From Rariloculus sp965263005 (GTDB lineage Bacteria; Pseudomonadota; Gammaproteobacteria; Steroidobacterales; Rariloculaceae): DNA of 64,000 nt. Made by a program: the position numbers and the translations under genes. Numbering within the stretch: position 1 is the stretch's first letter; each line of letters begins with the position of its first letter. Shown here in pieces: positions 36,617 to 46,217 of this stretch. The stretch is taken from contig NZ_OZ253579.1 of assembly GCF_965263005.1 (NCBI RefSeq), positions 3,162,001 to 3,226,000 on the forward strand. Direction: 5' to 3'. The notes beneath the pieces are model-generated. The model ran no database searches, was not told where the DNA came from, and was given only the letters and a program-made list of their open reading frames with translations.

Positions 36617-38197
36617 ATGAAGATCGTCACCAAAAGCCTGCTTCTTGCGACACTCGGATCGCTGTGGTTCGCAACTGCAGGCGCCGAGAGCACGCTCGCC
36701 GATCTGATTCAGAACGGCAGCCGGCAAGCCGCCCTCGAGCTGATTGCCGAGGGCGCCGACGTCAACGCGGCACAGGGCGACGGCACGACGCCGCTGCATT
36801 GGGCCGTCTACCGCATCGATACCGGGCTCACGCGAAGTCTGCTCGACAGCGGCGCGAGCGCGGACACGGTCAACCAGTACGGCTCAAGCCCGCTCGCCGA
36901 GGCCGTCAAGGTCGCCCATCCCGAGCTCGTCACGATGCTGCTCGACGCCGGGGCCGATCCCGAGTCTCCGAATCTCGACGGTCAAACGGCATTGATGCTC
37001 GCGGTCCGCAGCGGTTCGCTCGAGGTCGCGAGGCTGCTCGTCGAGCACGGCGCCGGCGTCGACGCGCGCGAGTCATGGCGGGGTCAGACGGCGCTGATGT
37101 GGGCGGCCGAGGGGCGCCATCCCGAACTCACGCGGTACCTGATCGAGCACGGCGCTAACGTCAGCGCGCGCGCGATCGCGAACGACTGGGGGACGCAGAT
37201 CACTTCCGAACCGCGCGCCCAGTACCGTCCAACCGGCGGTTTGACGCCTCTGCTCTATGCGGCCCGCTCCGGCTGTGCGGATTGCGTCACGGCGATCCTC
37301 GCCGGCGGCGAGGATGTCGACCGGCCGACGCCGGACGGCGTGACGCCGCTGATGATCTCGATCGACAATTACGAGTTCGACACGGCCGCGCTCCTGCTCG
37401 ATGCCGGAGCGAACCCGCATCTGTCGGACTGGTGGGGGCGCACGGCGCTCCATGTCGCCGTCGACATGAATACCTACGTGTCGCGCGAGGTGCTTGGCGG
37501 TCTGCGTGGATCCGGTACGGATACCATACCGGGCGCAACGCACTCGGCACGCACCACCGGGATGGACATCGTCGAGCGGCTGCTCGCGGCCGATGTCGAC
37601 GTCAACACGCAGCTCAACATGCACCGCGTCGGCCGCGGCGGTAACAGCCAACGATTCAATGACGATCTCCTGACGACAGGCGCAACACCGCTGCTGCGCG
37701 CCGCAATCACGCACGACCACGCGTCGATGCGCCTGTTGCTCGAGCACGGCGCGCATGTCGATCTGCCAAACGTCATGGGCGTGACGCCGCTCATGGCGGC
37801 CGCGGGTATCGGTGTGCGCGACAGCAACTTCGGCAGCAACCGCTCACCGCGATTCGCAACTGACGAGCTTATCGAGGACAAGGTCATCATGTCGCTCGAG
37901 ATCCTCCTCGCGGCCGGCGCCGAAATCAACGCCCGCGTCACCGATCTTCACAGCAGAACGGCCCGCATCGCGCGCCTGAGCCGGATGACGGACCGCGAAG
38001 GCCAAACCGGGCTCTACTCCGCCGCCGGCCGCGGCTGGACGCGCGTCGTCGAGTTCATGATCGAGCGCGGCGCAGAGGTCGATATCGTTGACGGGGTCGG
38101 CAAATCACCGCGTGATGCGGCATTGGGGCGTCTCACCCGGGGCGGAGACGTACACGAACAAGTCGCCGAGATACTCGTGAGCGCGAGCGGCGGCTGA
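36617..38197 (+). CDS. Exported ankyrin-repeat protein
   Basis: A 526-aa protein with a Sec signal (MKIVTKSLLLATLGSLWFAT, cleavage near AGAES). About ten ankyrin repeats are seen, for example DGTTPLHWAV, GSSPLAEAVK, DGQTALMLAVRSGSLEVARL, GQTALMWAAEGRHPELTRYL and DGVTPLMISIDNYEFDTAAL. It is the last of the DUF1592-DUF1552-MBL-ankyrin run. Ankyrin proteins in such clusters probably scaffold the periplasmic enzymes, which is an inference from context. Confidence 0.88.
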   Translation: MKIVTKSLLLATLGSLWFATAGAESTLADLIQNGSRQAALELIAEGADVNAAQGDGTTPLHWAVYRIDTGLTRSLLDSGASADTVNQYGSSPLAEAVKVAHPELVTMLLDAGADPESPNLDGQTALMLAVRSGSLEVARLLVEHGAGVDARESWRGQTALMWAAEGRHPELTRYLIEHGANVSARAIANDWGTQITSEPRAQYRPTGGLTPLLYAARSGCADCVTAILAGGEDVDRPTPDGVTPLMISIDNYEFDTAALLLDAGANPHLSDWWGRTALHVAVDMNTYVSREVLGGLRGSGTDTIPGATHSARTTGMDIVERLLAADVDVNTQLNMHRVGRGGNSQRFNDDLLTTGATPLLRAAITHDHASMRLLLEHGAHVDLPNVMGVTPLMAAAGIGVRDSNFGSNRSPRFATDELIEDKVIMSLEILLAAGAEINARVTDLHSRTARIARLSRMTDREGQTGLYSAAGRGWTRVVEFMIERGAEVDIVDGVGKSPRDAALGRLTRGGDVHEQVAEILVSASGG

Positions 38198-38259
38198 CAG
38201 CCGATCTCGCAAGCTGCTTAACAACACTTCACAACGCAAGGGGGCAACGGTTCCCCGGC

Positions 38260-39915
38260 CTACATGTTCGTATAGGCAGGCCCGCCATCCTCAGGAGGCA
38301 CCCAGACAATGTTCTGGCGCGGATCCTTGATGTCGCAGACCTTGCAGTGCAGACAGTTCTGAGCATTGACCTGGAGACGGGAAGCACCGCCATCGCTGAC
38401 GATCTCGTAGACGCCCGCCGGACAATAGCGTTGCTCGGGCGCGGCAAACTCGGGCAAGTTGAACTCAACCGGTAACGCGGGATCCTTGAAAGTCAGATGA
38501 CAGGGCTGATCCTCTTCATGATTCGTCCCGGACAAATATACGGACGTCAGCTTGTCAAAGCTCAGAACACCGTCCGGCGGCGCGTATTCAATCGGGCTGG
38601 ACTCGGCTGCCGGCCGCAGCGTCTCGTGGTCCGCCGTCGGGTCGTGCACGGTCCATGGCGCCCTGCCCCGAAACAGCGCCTGGTCTATCCAGACCAACGC
38701 ACCGCCGGCGAAAGTCCCCCACCGATGTAACGCGGCCTGAACGCTGCGGGCATTTCTGAGCTCCTCGCCGACCCAGCTCGACATCAGGCGGCCGGTATAG
38801 CTTTCGAGGTCGTTCGCCGCCAGCTCGTCGCGTTGCCAGGCGTCGAAGATCGTGTCGGCGGCCACCATGCCGGACTTCATCGCCGTATGGATTCCCTTGA
38901 CCTTGGCGAAATTGAGCGTCCCCGCATCGCAACCGACGATAAGCGCGCCAGGCACGGAAAGCTTCGGGAGCGAGTTGAGTCCGCCCTTCGTGATCGCCCG
39001 TGCACCGTAAGCAGTCCGCTGACCGTGCCTGAGCGTGTCGCGAAACAGTGGATGGAGCTTCAGCCGCTGCAGCTCTTCATAGGGGTCGAGCCAGGGGTTT
39101 GCATAGTTCAGATCGATGATGAGCCCGATTGCCAGTTGCGCTTCGCCGTAGTGATAGCAGAAGAATCCGCCCGAAGCGTTTCGCGACAACGGCCACCCGG
39201 CGCCGTGCACGACGCGTCCGGGCTCGTGCCGGTCCGGCTCGATCTGCCAGACTTCCTTGAGTCCGATGGCGTAGTGCTGCGGGTCGCGGTCGGCGGCAAG
39301 CGCGCGCTGCTCGATCAAGCGCCTCGCCAGATGGCCGCGCGACCCCTCTGCCAGCACCACTTGCCTGGCCTTGAGCTCCATGCCGGGCTCGTAGGTCGCT
39401 TTTCGCTCGCCGGTCCTCGAGGTGCCCCGGTCGCTCGTCACGACTCCCGAGACGGCGCCGCCGTCGTCAAACATGAGGTCGGCAGCCGCGAATCCGGGGA
39501 ATACATCCACTCCAAGCTCGCTTGCCTGTTCACCGAGCCACCGGCACACCGCACCCAGGGTGACGATGCGCATCCCGGCGTTATGCATGCCCGGCGGAAC
39601 GAGCATGCCAGGCAGACGGAGCGAAGACCGTTCGTTCAGCAAGAAGTGAAACGCGTCGCGCCGGACGACGCTTCCGAAAGACGTAGCTTCAGACTGCCAT
39701 CCCGGCAACAGCTCGTCGAGCGCACGGCTGTCGAGCACGGCTCCCGACAGGCTGTGGCTGCCGATTTCCCCGGCCTTCTCAAGCACACACACGCCAAGAC
39801 CCAGCGACGCGGCGGCTGCCCGCTGCTTCAGCCGAATAGCCGTCGCGAGACCCGCCGGACCGCCGCCGACGATGACGACATCATATTCGATCGATTCGCG
39901 CTCGCCGCCGTCCAT
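38260..39915 (-). CDS. Electron transfer flavoprotein-ubiquinone oxidoreductase
   Basis: Passes electrons from ETF (from fatty-acid and amino-acid oxidation) to ubiquinone at the inner membrane. The FAD-binding start is YDVVIVGGGPAGLATAIRLK, followed by EKAGEIGSHSLSGAVLD, the quinone-region KEVWQIEPDRHEPGRVVHG and SGGFFCYHY, and the C-terminal ferredoxin-like part with YCPAGVYE and NAQNCLHCKVCDIKDP ([4Fe-4S] cysteines). ATG 39915 gives 551 aa, the normal size; the open frame reaches 39972. A very long frame on the other strand here is only a shadow. Confidence 0.93.
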   Translation of the reverse strand: MDGGERESIEYDVVIVGGGPAGLATAIRLKQRAAAASLGLGVCVLEKAGEIGSHSLSGAVLDSRALDELLPGWQSEATSFGSVVRRDAFHFLLNERSSLRLPGMLVPPGMHNAGMRIVTLGAVCRWLGEQASELGVDVFPGFAAADLMFDDGGAVSGVVTSDRGTSRTGERKATYEPGMELKARQVVLAEGSRGHLARRLIEQRALAADRDPQHYAIGLKEVWQIEPDRHEPGRVVHGAGWPLSRNASGGFFCYHYGEAQLAIGLIIDLNYANPWLDPYEELQRLKLHPLFRDTLRHGQRTAYGARAITKGGLNSLPKLSVPGALIVGCDAGTLNFAKVKGIHTAMKSGMVAADTIFDAWQRDELAANDLESYTGRLMSSWVGEELRNARSVQAALHRWGTFAGGALVWIDQALFRGRAPWTVHDPTADHETLRPAAESSPIEYAPPDGVLSFDKLTSVYLSGTNHEEDQPCHLTFKDPALPVEFNLPEFAAPEQRYCPAGVYEIVSDGGASRLQVNAQNCLHCKVCDIKDPRQNIVWVPPEDGGPAYTNM

Positions 39916-40137
39916 CAGCTTATCGACGCTCGCCTGATGTCCGCTGCCGGCTCGATGCGGCAACGTTCGCACGAGGCAGCGTGGCGCCGTGCGATCTCAT
40001 GGCGGGTTGGCTGTGTGGCTTTCGTACGCAAAACCGTGCGTTATCCTTCCTGTACTTGCTTGAGGCATACTAAGCGAAAAGCGTTCACGCTCAAGAACTA
40101 TCCATGCCCGCCCACTTTCAATGGACCCGCTGCGACT

Positions 40138-42807
40138 ATGAGTAACACAAGCGCGAATGCCCATGCCAGCTCCGTTTCGTCTCTCGTTCCGCGATCTGCA
40201 AGCATCGCGCTGATCGTGGCGGCGACACTCGGCGCTGGCGGCCAGACGCTCGCCCAGGCGCCGATCATACAACCCGGCGCACCGGGCCAACCGGGCCGGC
40301 TGATTACACCTGAAGAGGCAATCGATCTCGCAAGCCTCCGGTTCACGGCTGCCGACCTGAGCTTCATGCAAGGCATGATTACGCATCATGCCCAGGCACT
40401 CGATATGACAGTGCTCGTGGACGACCGGACGGCGCGTGAGGCCATGCGCCTTCTTGCACAGCGCATTGCCCTGTCCCAGGAAGACGAGATTGCCATGATG
40501 CAGGACTGGCTGAAGGAGCGCGGTCTCGAGGGCCCCGATCCCGACGCGCATCACGATCACGACGCCGAGCTCATGCCCGGGATGGCGACGCCGGAGCAAA
40601 TGGAAGAGCTTGCTGCAGCGGAAGCCGCCGAGTTCGACGGATTGTTCCTCGAGCTCATGATCGAGCATCATCGCGGCGCCCTGACGATGGTGGACGAACT
40701 CCTCGATCAACCCGGCACGGCGCAGGATTCGGTCCTTTACGGGTTCACGGCAGACATCAATGCCGATCAGAGCGCCGAGATCGACCGCATGGACGCCATG
40801 CTCGCGGGTTTCTCGCCCGACCCCAGAGTGACTCTGGCACCTGGATTCGACGACGCGGGTCAGGTTTCACTGAACATGCAGCTCGTCGTCTCGTTGCCGA
40901 AGCCTGCGGGTTTCTTCGATCCTGAGCATCCCGCGGGCCGGCCCATGGGCAGACGGCCGACCCGTCGCGGCGGGGCACGGGAGCAGGCGGAGGAGCCCGC
41001 CCCGCCCGGGGAGCCCGCGGCCGGCGAGGCTATCGAGGCGGCCGAGGCGCAAGACGCCGGCGCCGATGCAGATCCCGTTCCGGATGGCGCTGACGCCGAA
41101 GAGGGGCTCGCGCTGGCCAGCGCGGCAGATCAAGACGCAAGCGGGCCTGAAAACGGTGCCGCCGAGGAAGAAACGGCCGCGGACGACGGCGACAGCGACG
41201 ACGACGAAACCGGGCCGCGGCCTAGCCTGCTCAACTTTGGCAATACCGACCTGGTCTTCGCTGGCGATGTCGTCGTCGCGGGCAGCTATCACGGCTTCAA
41301 CGCATACGACATCAGCGATCCGCGCTCCCCCGAATTGCTGAGCTCCATCGTCTGCCCCGGCGGTCAGGGCGACGTATCCATCGTCGGCGAGCTGCTGATA
41401 CTGTCCGTCGAGCAAACCCGCGGGCGACTCGACTGCGGTTTGCAGGGTGTGGCCGAGGTGGCCAGCGAGGAACGCTTTCGAGGCATCAGGATCTTCGACG
41501 TCAGCGACTTCAGGCTACCGAAACAGGTTGGCGCAGTGCAGACCTGCCGCGGATCGCACACGCACACCGTCGTGACCGACCCTGATGACGAAGGAAACAT
41601 CTACGTTTACGGATCCGGTACGAGCCGGGTCCGTCCGGAGGAGGAGCTCGAGGGGTGCTCGGACGATTCGCCGTTCGAGAATCCGGAGACGGCGCTCTTC
41701 CGCATCGACGTCATCCGGATTCCGGTCGCAAATCCCGAGGAAGCGCGCATCATCAACCGCCCGTACGTCTTCTCGGATCCGGAATCGGGCGTCATCGCGG
41801 GGCTTTGGGAAGGCGGCGACCACGGGGACGGCACGCAGCGGACGAGCGAAACCAATGCCTGCCACGACATCACGGCGTTTCCTGAAATCGGTCTTGCTGC
41901 AGGCGCGTGCTCGGGTAACGGCATCATTCTCGATATTTCCGATCCGATCAATCCCGTGCGCGTCGACGAAGTGATCGACTCGGGCTTTGCGTACTGGCAT
42001 TCGGCAACCTTCAACAACGACGGCACGAAGGTCATATTCACCGATGAATGGGGTGGCGGTGGACGCCCGCGTTGCCGCGCGTCCGACCCGCGAAACTGGG
42101 GGGCAGACGCCATCTACGACATCGTCGACGGCGAACTGCAGTTTCGAAGCTACTTCAAGATCCCGGCTCCGCAGACCGACCAGGAAAACTGCGTGGCCCA
42201 TAACGGCTCGCTCGTCCCTGTTCCCGGCCGCGACATTTTCGTTCAGGCCTGGTATCAGGGCGGCATCACGGTCATCGACTTCACCGACTCGTCGAACCCT
42301 GTCGAGATCGCCTTTTTCGATCGCGGTCCCATCGACGCGGAAGATCTCATCATGGGCGGATACTGGTCGGCGTACTGGTACGGCGGCCACGTCTACGGCA
42401 CGGAAATCGCGCGCGGTCTCGACGTATTCGCGCTCACCCCCAGTCAGTACCTGAGCGAAACCGAAATCGCGGCCGCGTCGCTCAAGGAACCCGACGCCGT
42501 ATTCAATCCCCAGCAGCAGCGCCGGCACGTCTGGCCGGCCGAACCCGTTGTCGCGCAGGCTTACGTCGTCCAACTCGTTCGCAGCGGGATCATCGAGGGT
42601 GCGCAGGAAGAAGCGCTGAGAGCTGCGCTTGACCGTGCGGCGGAACTGCTTGCAGGCGGCGCCGGCAACGATGCCGTGGCGGCCGCGGACCTCAGGAATC
42701 TGGCAGCGACGCTCACGCCCGCCGGGGACGACCTCAGCGAAACCTCGCGCGGCAGGTTGGCTGCACTGGCGAGCACGATGGAGGATCTCGCCGAACGGTT
42801 GTTGTAG
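40138..42807 (+). CDS. DUF305-LVIVD fusion protein, exported
   Basis: An 889-aa exported protein. After a signal-like segment (IALIVAATLGAGGQTLAQA), residues 58-230 form a DUF305 domain with FMQGMITHHAQALDM (His83-84) and LMIEHHRGALTMV (His177-178), plus DAHHDHDAE, suggesting metal binding. A long acidic, Ala/Pro linker (about 280-365) joins to a propeller of LVIVD units (YHGFNAYDISDPRSPELL, IDFTDSSNPVEIAFF), with several cysteines. A C-terminal helical tail follows. The frame is open far upstream, but ATG 40138 is the first start outside ETF-QO. The fusion order is unusual. Confidence 0.85.
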   Translation: MSNTSANAHASSVSSLVPRSASIALIVAATLGAGGQTLAQAPIIQPGAPGQPGRLITPEEAIDLASLRFTAADLSFMQGMITHHAQALDMTVLVDDRTAREAMRLLAQRIALSQEDEIAMMQDWLKERGLEGPDPDAHHDHDAELMPGMATPEQMEELAAAEAAEFDGLFLELMIEHHRGALTMVDELLDQPGTAQDSVLYGFTADINADQSAEIDRMDAMLAGFSPDPRVTLAPGFDDAGQVSLNMQLVVSLPKPAGFFDPEHPAGRPMGRRPTRRGGAREQAEEPAPPGEPAAGEAIEAAEAQDAGADADPVPDGADAEEGLALASAADQDASGPENGAAEEETAADDGDSDDDETGPRPSLLNFGNTDLVFAGDVVVAGSYHGFNAYDISDPRSPELLSSIVCPGGQGDVSIVGELLILSVEQTRGRLDCGLQGVAEVASEERFRGIRIFDVSDFRLPKQVGAVQTCRGSHTHTVVTDPDDEGNIYVYGSGTSRVRPEEELEGCSDDSPFENPETALFRIDVIRIPVANPEEARIINRPYVFSDPESGVIAGLWEGGDHGDGTQRTSETNACHDITAFPEIGLAAGACSGNGIILDISDPINPVRVDEVIDSGFAYWHSATFNNDGTKVIFTDEWGGGGRPRCRASDPRNWGADAIYDIVDGELQFRSYFKIPAPQTDQENCVAHNGSLVPVPGRDIFVQAWYQGGITVIDFTDSSNPVEIAFFDRGPIDAEDLIMGGYWSAYWYGGHVYGTEIARGLDVFALTPSQYLSETEIAAASLKEPDAVFNPQQQRRHVWPAEPVVAQAYVVQLVRSGIIEGAQEEALRAALDRAAELLAGGAGNDAVAAADLRNLAATLTPAGDDLSETSRGRLAALASTMEDLAERLL

Positions 42808-42849
42808 GCCGGCCAGCGGTGCCGGCGATGCGCCGAAGGAGAAAGAGAT

Positions 42850-43314
42850 ATGGCCTTTGATCTCGACGTGAACGGGACCCGGCATACCGTCGACGCCGAC
42901 CCGCAGACGCCGTTGCTCTGGGTAATCCGCGATCAGATCGGACTCACGGGCACCAAGTTCAGTTGCGGCATCGGGGCTTGCGGCGCCTGCACCGTCCATC
43001 TCGATGGGCAACCGGTCCGCTCCTGCAGCGTTCCCGCGACGGCGGCCGTTGGATTATCGATCACGACCATCGAAGGCGTCTCGCCCGACGGCAGCCACCC
43101 GGTTCAGGTCGCCTGGAAAGAACTGGATGCGCCGCAGTGCGGCTATTGCCACTCCGGCATGATCATGAGCGCGCTCGCGCTGTTGAACGCCAACCCCGAA
43201 CCCACCGACGCCGACATCGACGCCTCGGTGAGCAACGCCTGCCGCTGCAGTACCTATTACCGCGTCCGCCAGGCCATCCACCTCGCCGCGGACCTGATGA
43301 GGCCGGAACGATGA
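42850..43314 (+). CDS. 2Fe-2S subunit of a molybdenum hydroxylase
   Basis: A 154-aa xanthine-oxidase-family small subunit. The plant-type cluster is bound by C39, C44, C47 and C59 (SCGIGACGACTVHLDG). The second, near the Mo site, is bound by C97, C100, C131 and C133 (CGYCHSGM and ACRCSTYYR). GAAGGAGAAAGAG precedes the start. The stop overlaps the large-subunit start (ATGA), so they are coupled. It resembles the isoquinoline 1-oxidoreductase alpha subunit. Confidence 0.92.
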   Translation: MAFDLDVNGTRHTVDADPQTPLLWVIRDQIGLTGTKFSCGIGACGACTVHLDGQPVRSCSVPATAAVGLSITTIEGVSPDGSHPVQVAWKELDAPQCGYCHSGMIMSALALLNANPEPTDADIDASVSNACRCSTYYRVRQAIHLAADLMRPER

Positions 43315-45710
43315 CCAGAACCACGTATTCCGGTCCGCGCGCGGGCCTGCCGAGCCCAGCGGACTCGGAGCTGCCAGGCCAGAAGGGTGTGGACCGCCGC
43401 GAGTTCCTCGCGATGGCCGCAGCAGCCAAGGGCGCCTTCGTGCTCGGCTTCTGGCTGCCGCCGCGAGCCGCGAGCGCACAGCAGCGGCCCGGAGCGGTCT
43501 GGTACGAGGACTCCGACACAGCCGAGATCAATGCCTGGATCGTCATCGACCCTGATGACGCGGTGACGGTCCGTATCGCTCAGACCGAGCTCGGCCAGGG
43601 CGTTTGGACTTCAAACGCGATGATGGTCTGTGAAGAGCTGCAGTGCGACTGGAGCCGCGTGCGGCTCGAGTACGCGTCGGCCAACCGGGACGTGCGCGAG
43701 ACGGCGCCCGAATGGACGCTCGACGTCATGGGCGACGGCGCGCGCGACCCTGACGGCGGCGGCGAGCCGAGCTTCGGGAATCGCGCCCGAACGGGCGTTT
43801 TCGGCATCCCGGACAGCCTCTACCGCCGAATGCGGACCAACGCCGCGTCCTCCGTCAAGGACGGCCGCTATTACCTGCAGCTCGCAGGCGCCGAGGCGCG
43901 TGAGCGGCTGCTGCTCGCAGCGGCCAACGAGTGGGATGTGCCCACAGCGGAGCTGACGGCAAAAGACAGCGTCATCACGCATGCCGCGAGCGGCCGCACG
44001 ACGACGTACGGCGCGATCGCCCGGCTTGCCGCCCAAACCCCGCACCCGAATCCCGAGACTATCTCGATCAAGCCGCCCAGCGAGTGGACGCTCATGGGCA
44101 CTGAACAGAAGAACCTCGATGTGCCGATGAAAGTCACGGGCGAGACCGTCTACGCGATCGATGTCAGCCTGCCCGGCATGAAGTGGGCTGCCGTGAAGAC
44201 CTGTCCGGTCTATGGCGGCGATGTCTGGGAGTACGATTTCGACGCGATCCGGAACCTGCCCGGCGTGCGCTCCGCCGTGCAGTTCCCCATTCCCGATCCG
44301 GCATTGACACGCGGCAGGATCTTCAGCGGCGGCGTCGCCGTCATCGCCGACACCTGGTACGAGGCCAAGACGGCAATCGACCGGATGCCGATCGACTGGA
44401 CCATTCCACCCGAACGTGCGGCATTCAACACGGCCAACATGCGCGAAGCGCTGCTCGACTCGCTTGCGGCGCCCGGTACCGTGCGCGTCGATCAGGGTGA
44501 CGTCGATGCGGGATTCGCCGCCTCCGCGCAGATCGTCGAGGCGACTTACTCGACACCGTACCTGCCGCGTGCCCGCATGGAGCCCGGCAATGCGACCGTG
44601 CTCGTCACGGACAATCGCGTCGATATCTGGATTGGCGACCAGAGCCCGCAGGAAACGCGGTTCAGCGCCTCGCAGATCACGGGCATCCCCGAGCAAGACG
44701 TCTACCTCCATATGTGCCATCTGGGCGGCGGCTTTGGCAGGAACGGCAACGGCCCTCAAGCCGAGCAGGCCATCATGATCGCCAACGCCAATCGCGGTAC
44801 GCCGATCCACCTGCTGTGGACCCGGGAAGAGGACTTCATCGGCACGACTTATCGCGCGATGGGAATGGCGCGACTCAAGGCCGGGCTCGACGAGGACGGA
44901 TGGCCGCTCGCGCTTGAGGTTCGCATCGGCATGCAGGACGGCGGCTTCGGGCCGACCGCATCGTTCGGCGGAACCTCCAGATACCACACCCCGAGCTATC
45001 GGTTTTCGAACCACACGACGGATTTTCACGTGCCCGTCGGCACGCGCCGCGGCGTGAGCCAGGCCGCGCACGAGTTTTACCGCGAGACGTTCATGGACGA
45101 GCTTGCTCGCGCGGCCGGCAGGGATCCGTATCTCTACCGCCGTGAACTCATCGCCCGGACCGACCTCCCCTACAAGGACGACATGATCAAGGCGCTCGAC
45201 ATGGCTGCGGAGATGTCCGGCTGGGGCACGCCGCTACCGCCGGGCACGGCGCGTGCGATCGGCCTCGAGGAACGAGGCGCCGAGACGGGCGGTTCGGCGA
45301 CGATCAGCGCGATGGTCCACACGGTCTCGGTAAGCCGCGACGGTACGGTCAAGCTCGAGCGCGTCGATGTGGCGCACGAAACGGGCTTCGGTCTCGTCAA
45401 CCCCCTGTCGGTCAGGAAACAGATCGAAGGCCAGATCACCTGGTTCTACAACGACGCGATGCACCAGGCTTGCACGATCGCCGACGGGCGGATCGTCGAG
45501 AACAACTTCGACACGTTCAGCCTGTCGCGTATCGACGAGGATCCGCCCGAGATCAACATCCGTTTTTTCGAGACTGACCATTGGCTCATCGGGATGGGTC
45601 ACGACCGCGCGATATCGGTTCAGTCAGGTATCAGCGACGCCATCTTTCAGATCACCGGCAAACGCTTCCGCGATCTGCCATTGCGCACGCACGATTTGAG
45701 TTGGGGCTAA
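43311..45710 (+). CDS. Molybdopterin subunit, isoquinoline 1-oxidoreductase-like
   Basis: A 799-aa catalytic subunit with a Tat signal (VDRREFLAMAAAAKGAFVLG), so the complex should be exported folded. Motifs include RIAQTELGQGVWTSNAMMV, HLGGGFGRNGN, TREEDFIGTTYRAMGM and GTRRGVSQAAHEFYRETFMD. The ATG overlaps the stop of the 2Fe-2S gene. It hydroxylates an N-heterocycle or aldehyde and passes electrons through the small subunit; the true substrate is unknown. No accessory XdhC or cytochrome is adjacent. Confidence 0.92.
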   Translation: MTRTTYSGPRAGLPSPADSELPGQKGVDRREFLAMAAAAKGAFVLGFWLPPRAASAQQRPGAVWYEDSDTAEINAWIVIDPDDAVTVRIAQTELGQGVWTSNAMMVCEELQCDWSRVRLEYASANRDVRETAPEWTLDVMGDGARDPDGGGEPSFGNRARTGVFGIPDSLYRRMRTNAASSVKDGRYYLQLAGAEARERLLLAAANEWDVPTAELTAKDSVITHAASGRTTTYGAIARLAAQTPHPNPETISIKPPSEWTLMGTEQKNLDVPMKVTGETVYAIDVSLPGMKWAAVKTCPVYGGDVWEYDFDAIRNLPGVRSAVQFPIPDPALTRGRIFSGGVAVIADTWYEAKTAIDRMPIDWTIPPERAAFNTANMREALLDSLAAPGTVRVDQGDVDAGFAASAQIVEATYSTPYLPRARMEPGNATVLVTDNRVDIWIGDQSPQETRFSASQITGIPEQDVYLHMCHLGGGFGRNGNGPQAEQAIMIANANRGTPIHLLWTREEDFIGTTYRAMGMARLKAGLDEDGWPLALEVRIGMQDGGFGPTASFGGTSRYHTPSYRFSNHTTDFHVPVGTRRGVSQAAHEFYRETFMDELARAAGRDPYLYRRELIARTDLPYKDDMIKALDMAAEMSGWGTPLPPGTARAIGLEERGAETGGSATISAMVHTVSVSRDGTVKLERVDVAHETGFGLVNPLSVRKQIEGQITWFYNDAMHQACTIADGRIVENNFDTFSLSRIDEDPPEINIRFFETDHWLIGMGHDRAISVQSGISDAIFQITGKRFRDLPLRTHDLSWG

Positions 45711-46072
45711 GCGGGCGTAGACCGTTCATTCCATTCGACGTGGCCGCCGCGGCGCTCAAACGCCTCGAGCCTGGCCAGCACCTCGGACCCGAATTCCTCG
45801 CCCGTGAGCCACGCACGGTCGAGCACGCGCAGCACATCAGCATCGGCGAGCTCGCCTTCAAGCGCCGCAAAAAGCGCCCGCGGCGGAGGCGTCTCGATCA
45901 ACGCCGGCGGCTCAGCTACCCATGCGCCGGGATCCCCGTCATCGAGGGGCGGCTCCACCCGGCCGACGCCCGAGCGGGCATCCACGTAGCGCATGTAGAG
46001 GCGTTCGCACGACAGATCGACGATGCGCTTGCCGCCCTCGGTTCTGAGCGTCAGAAAATCCCGCCGGTTCAT
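45707..46072 (-). CDS. Hypothetical protein, NRRDFL start
   Basis: A 121-aa protein from ATG 46072 (MNRRDFLTLRTEGGKRIVDL), or 124 aa from 46081. The start imitates a Tat motif, but no hydrophobic stretch follows, so it is probably not exported. Its stop overlaps the end of the molybdenum subunit gene by four bases on the opposite strand. I do not recognise it. An assembly or maturation partner of the molybdenum enzyme is a possibility from position only. Confidence 0.5.
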   Translation of the reverse strand: MNRRDFLTLRTEGGKRIVDLSCERLYMRYVDARSGVGRVEPPLDDGDPGAWVAEPPALIETPPPRALFAALEGELADADVLRVLDRAWLTGEEFGSEVLARLEAFERRGGHVEWNERSTPA

Positions 46073-46217
46073 CGTCCCCATCGGCGCCGCATGGAATTTT
46101 TCATGCCTTCGTGTTTCGTGTAGTTTTGACGATCATTCGGACGGAACAAACGCAATATAGCATTCGAATACCGCCTGAACCGGTGCTCGCCCCTGAGGAA
46201 TTCCCGAAAACAACACG

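Noticed and set aside
38833..40137. A 1,324-residue frame including the DUF305-LVIVD gene
   Set aside because: Its first third is the exact antisense of ETF-QO and has no family content. The real start is at 40138.
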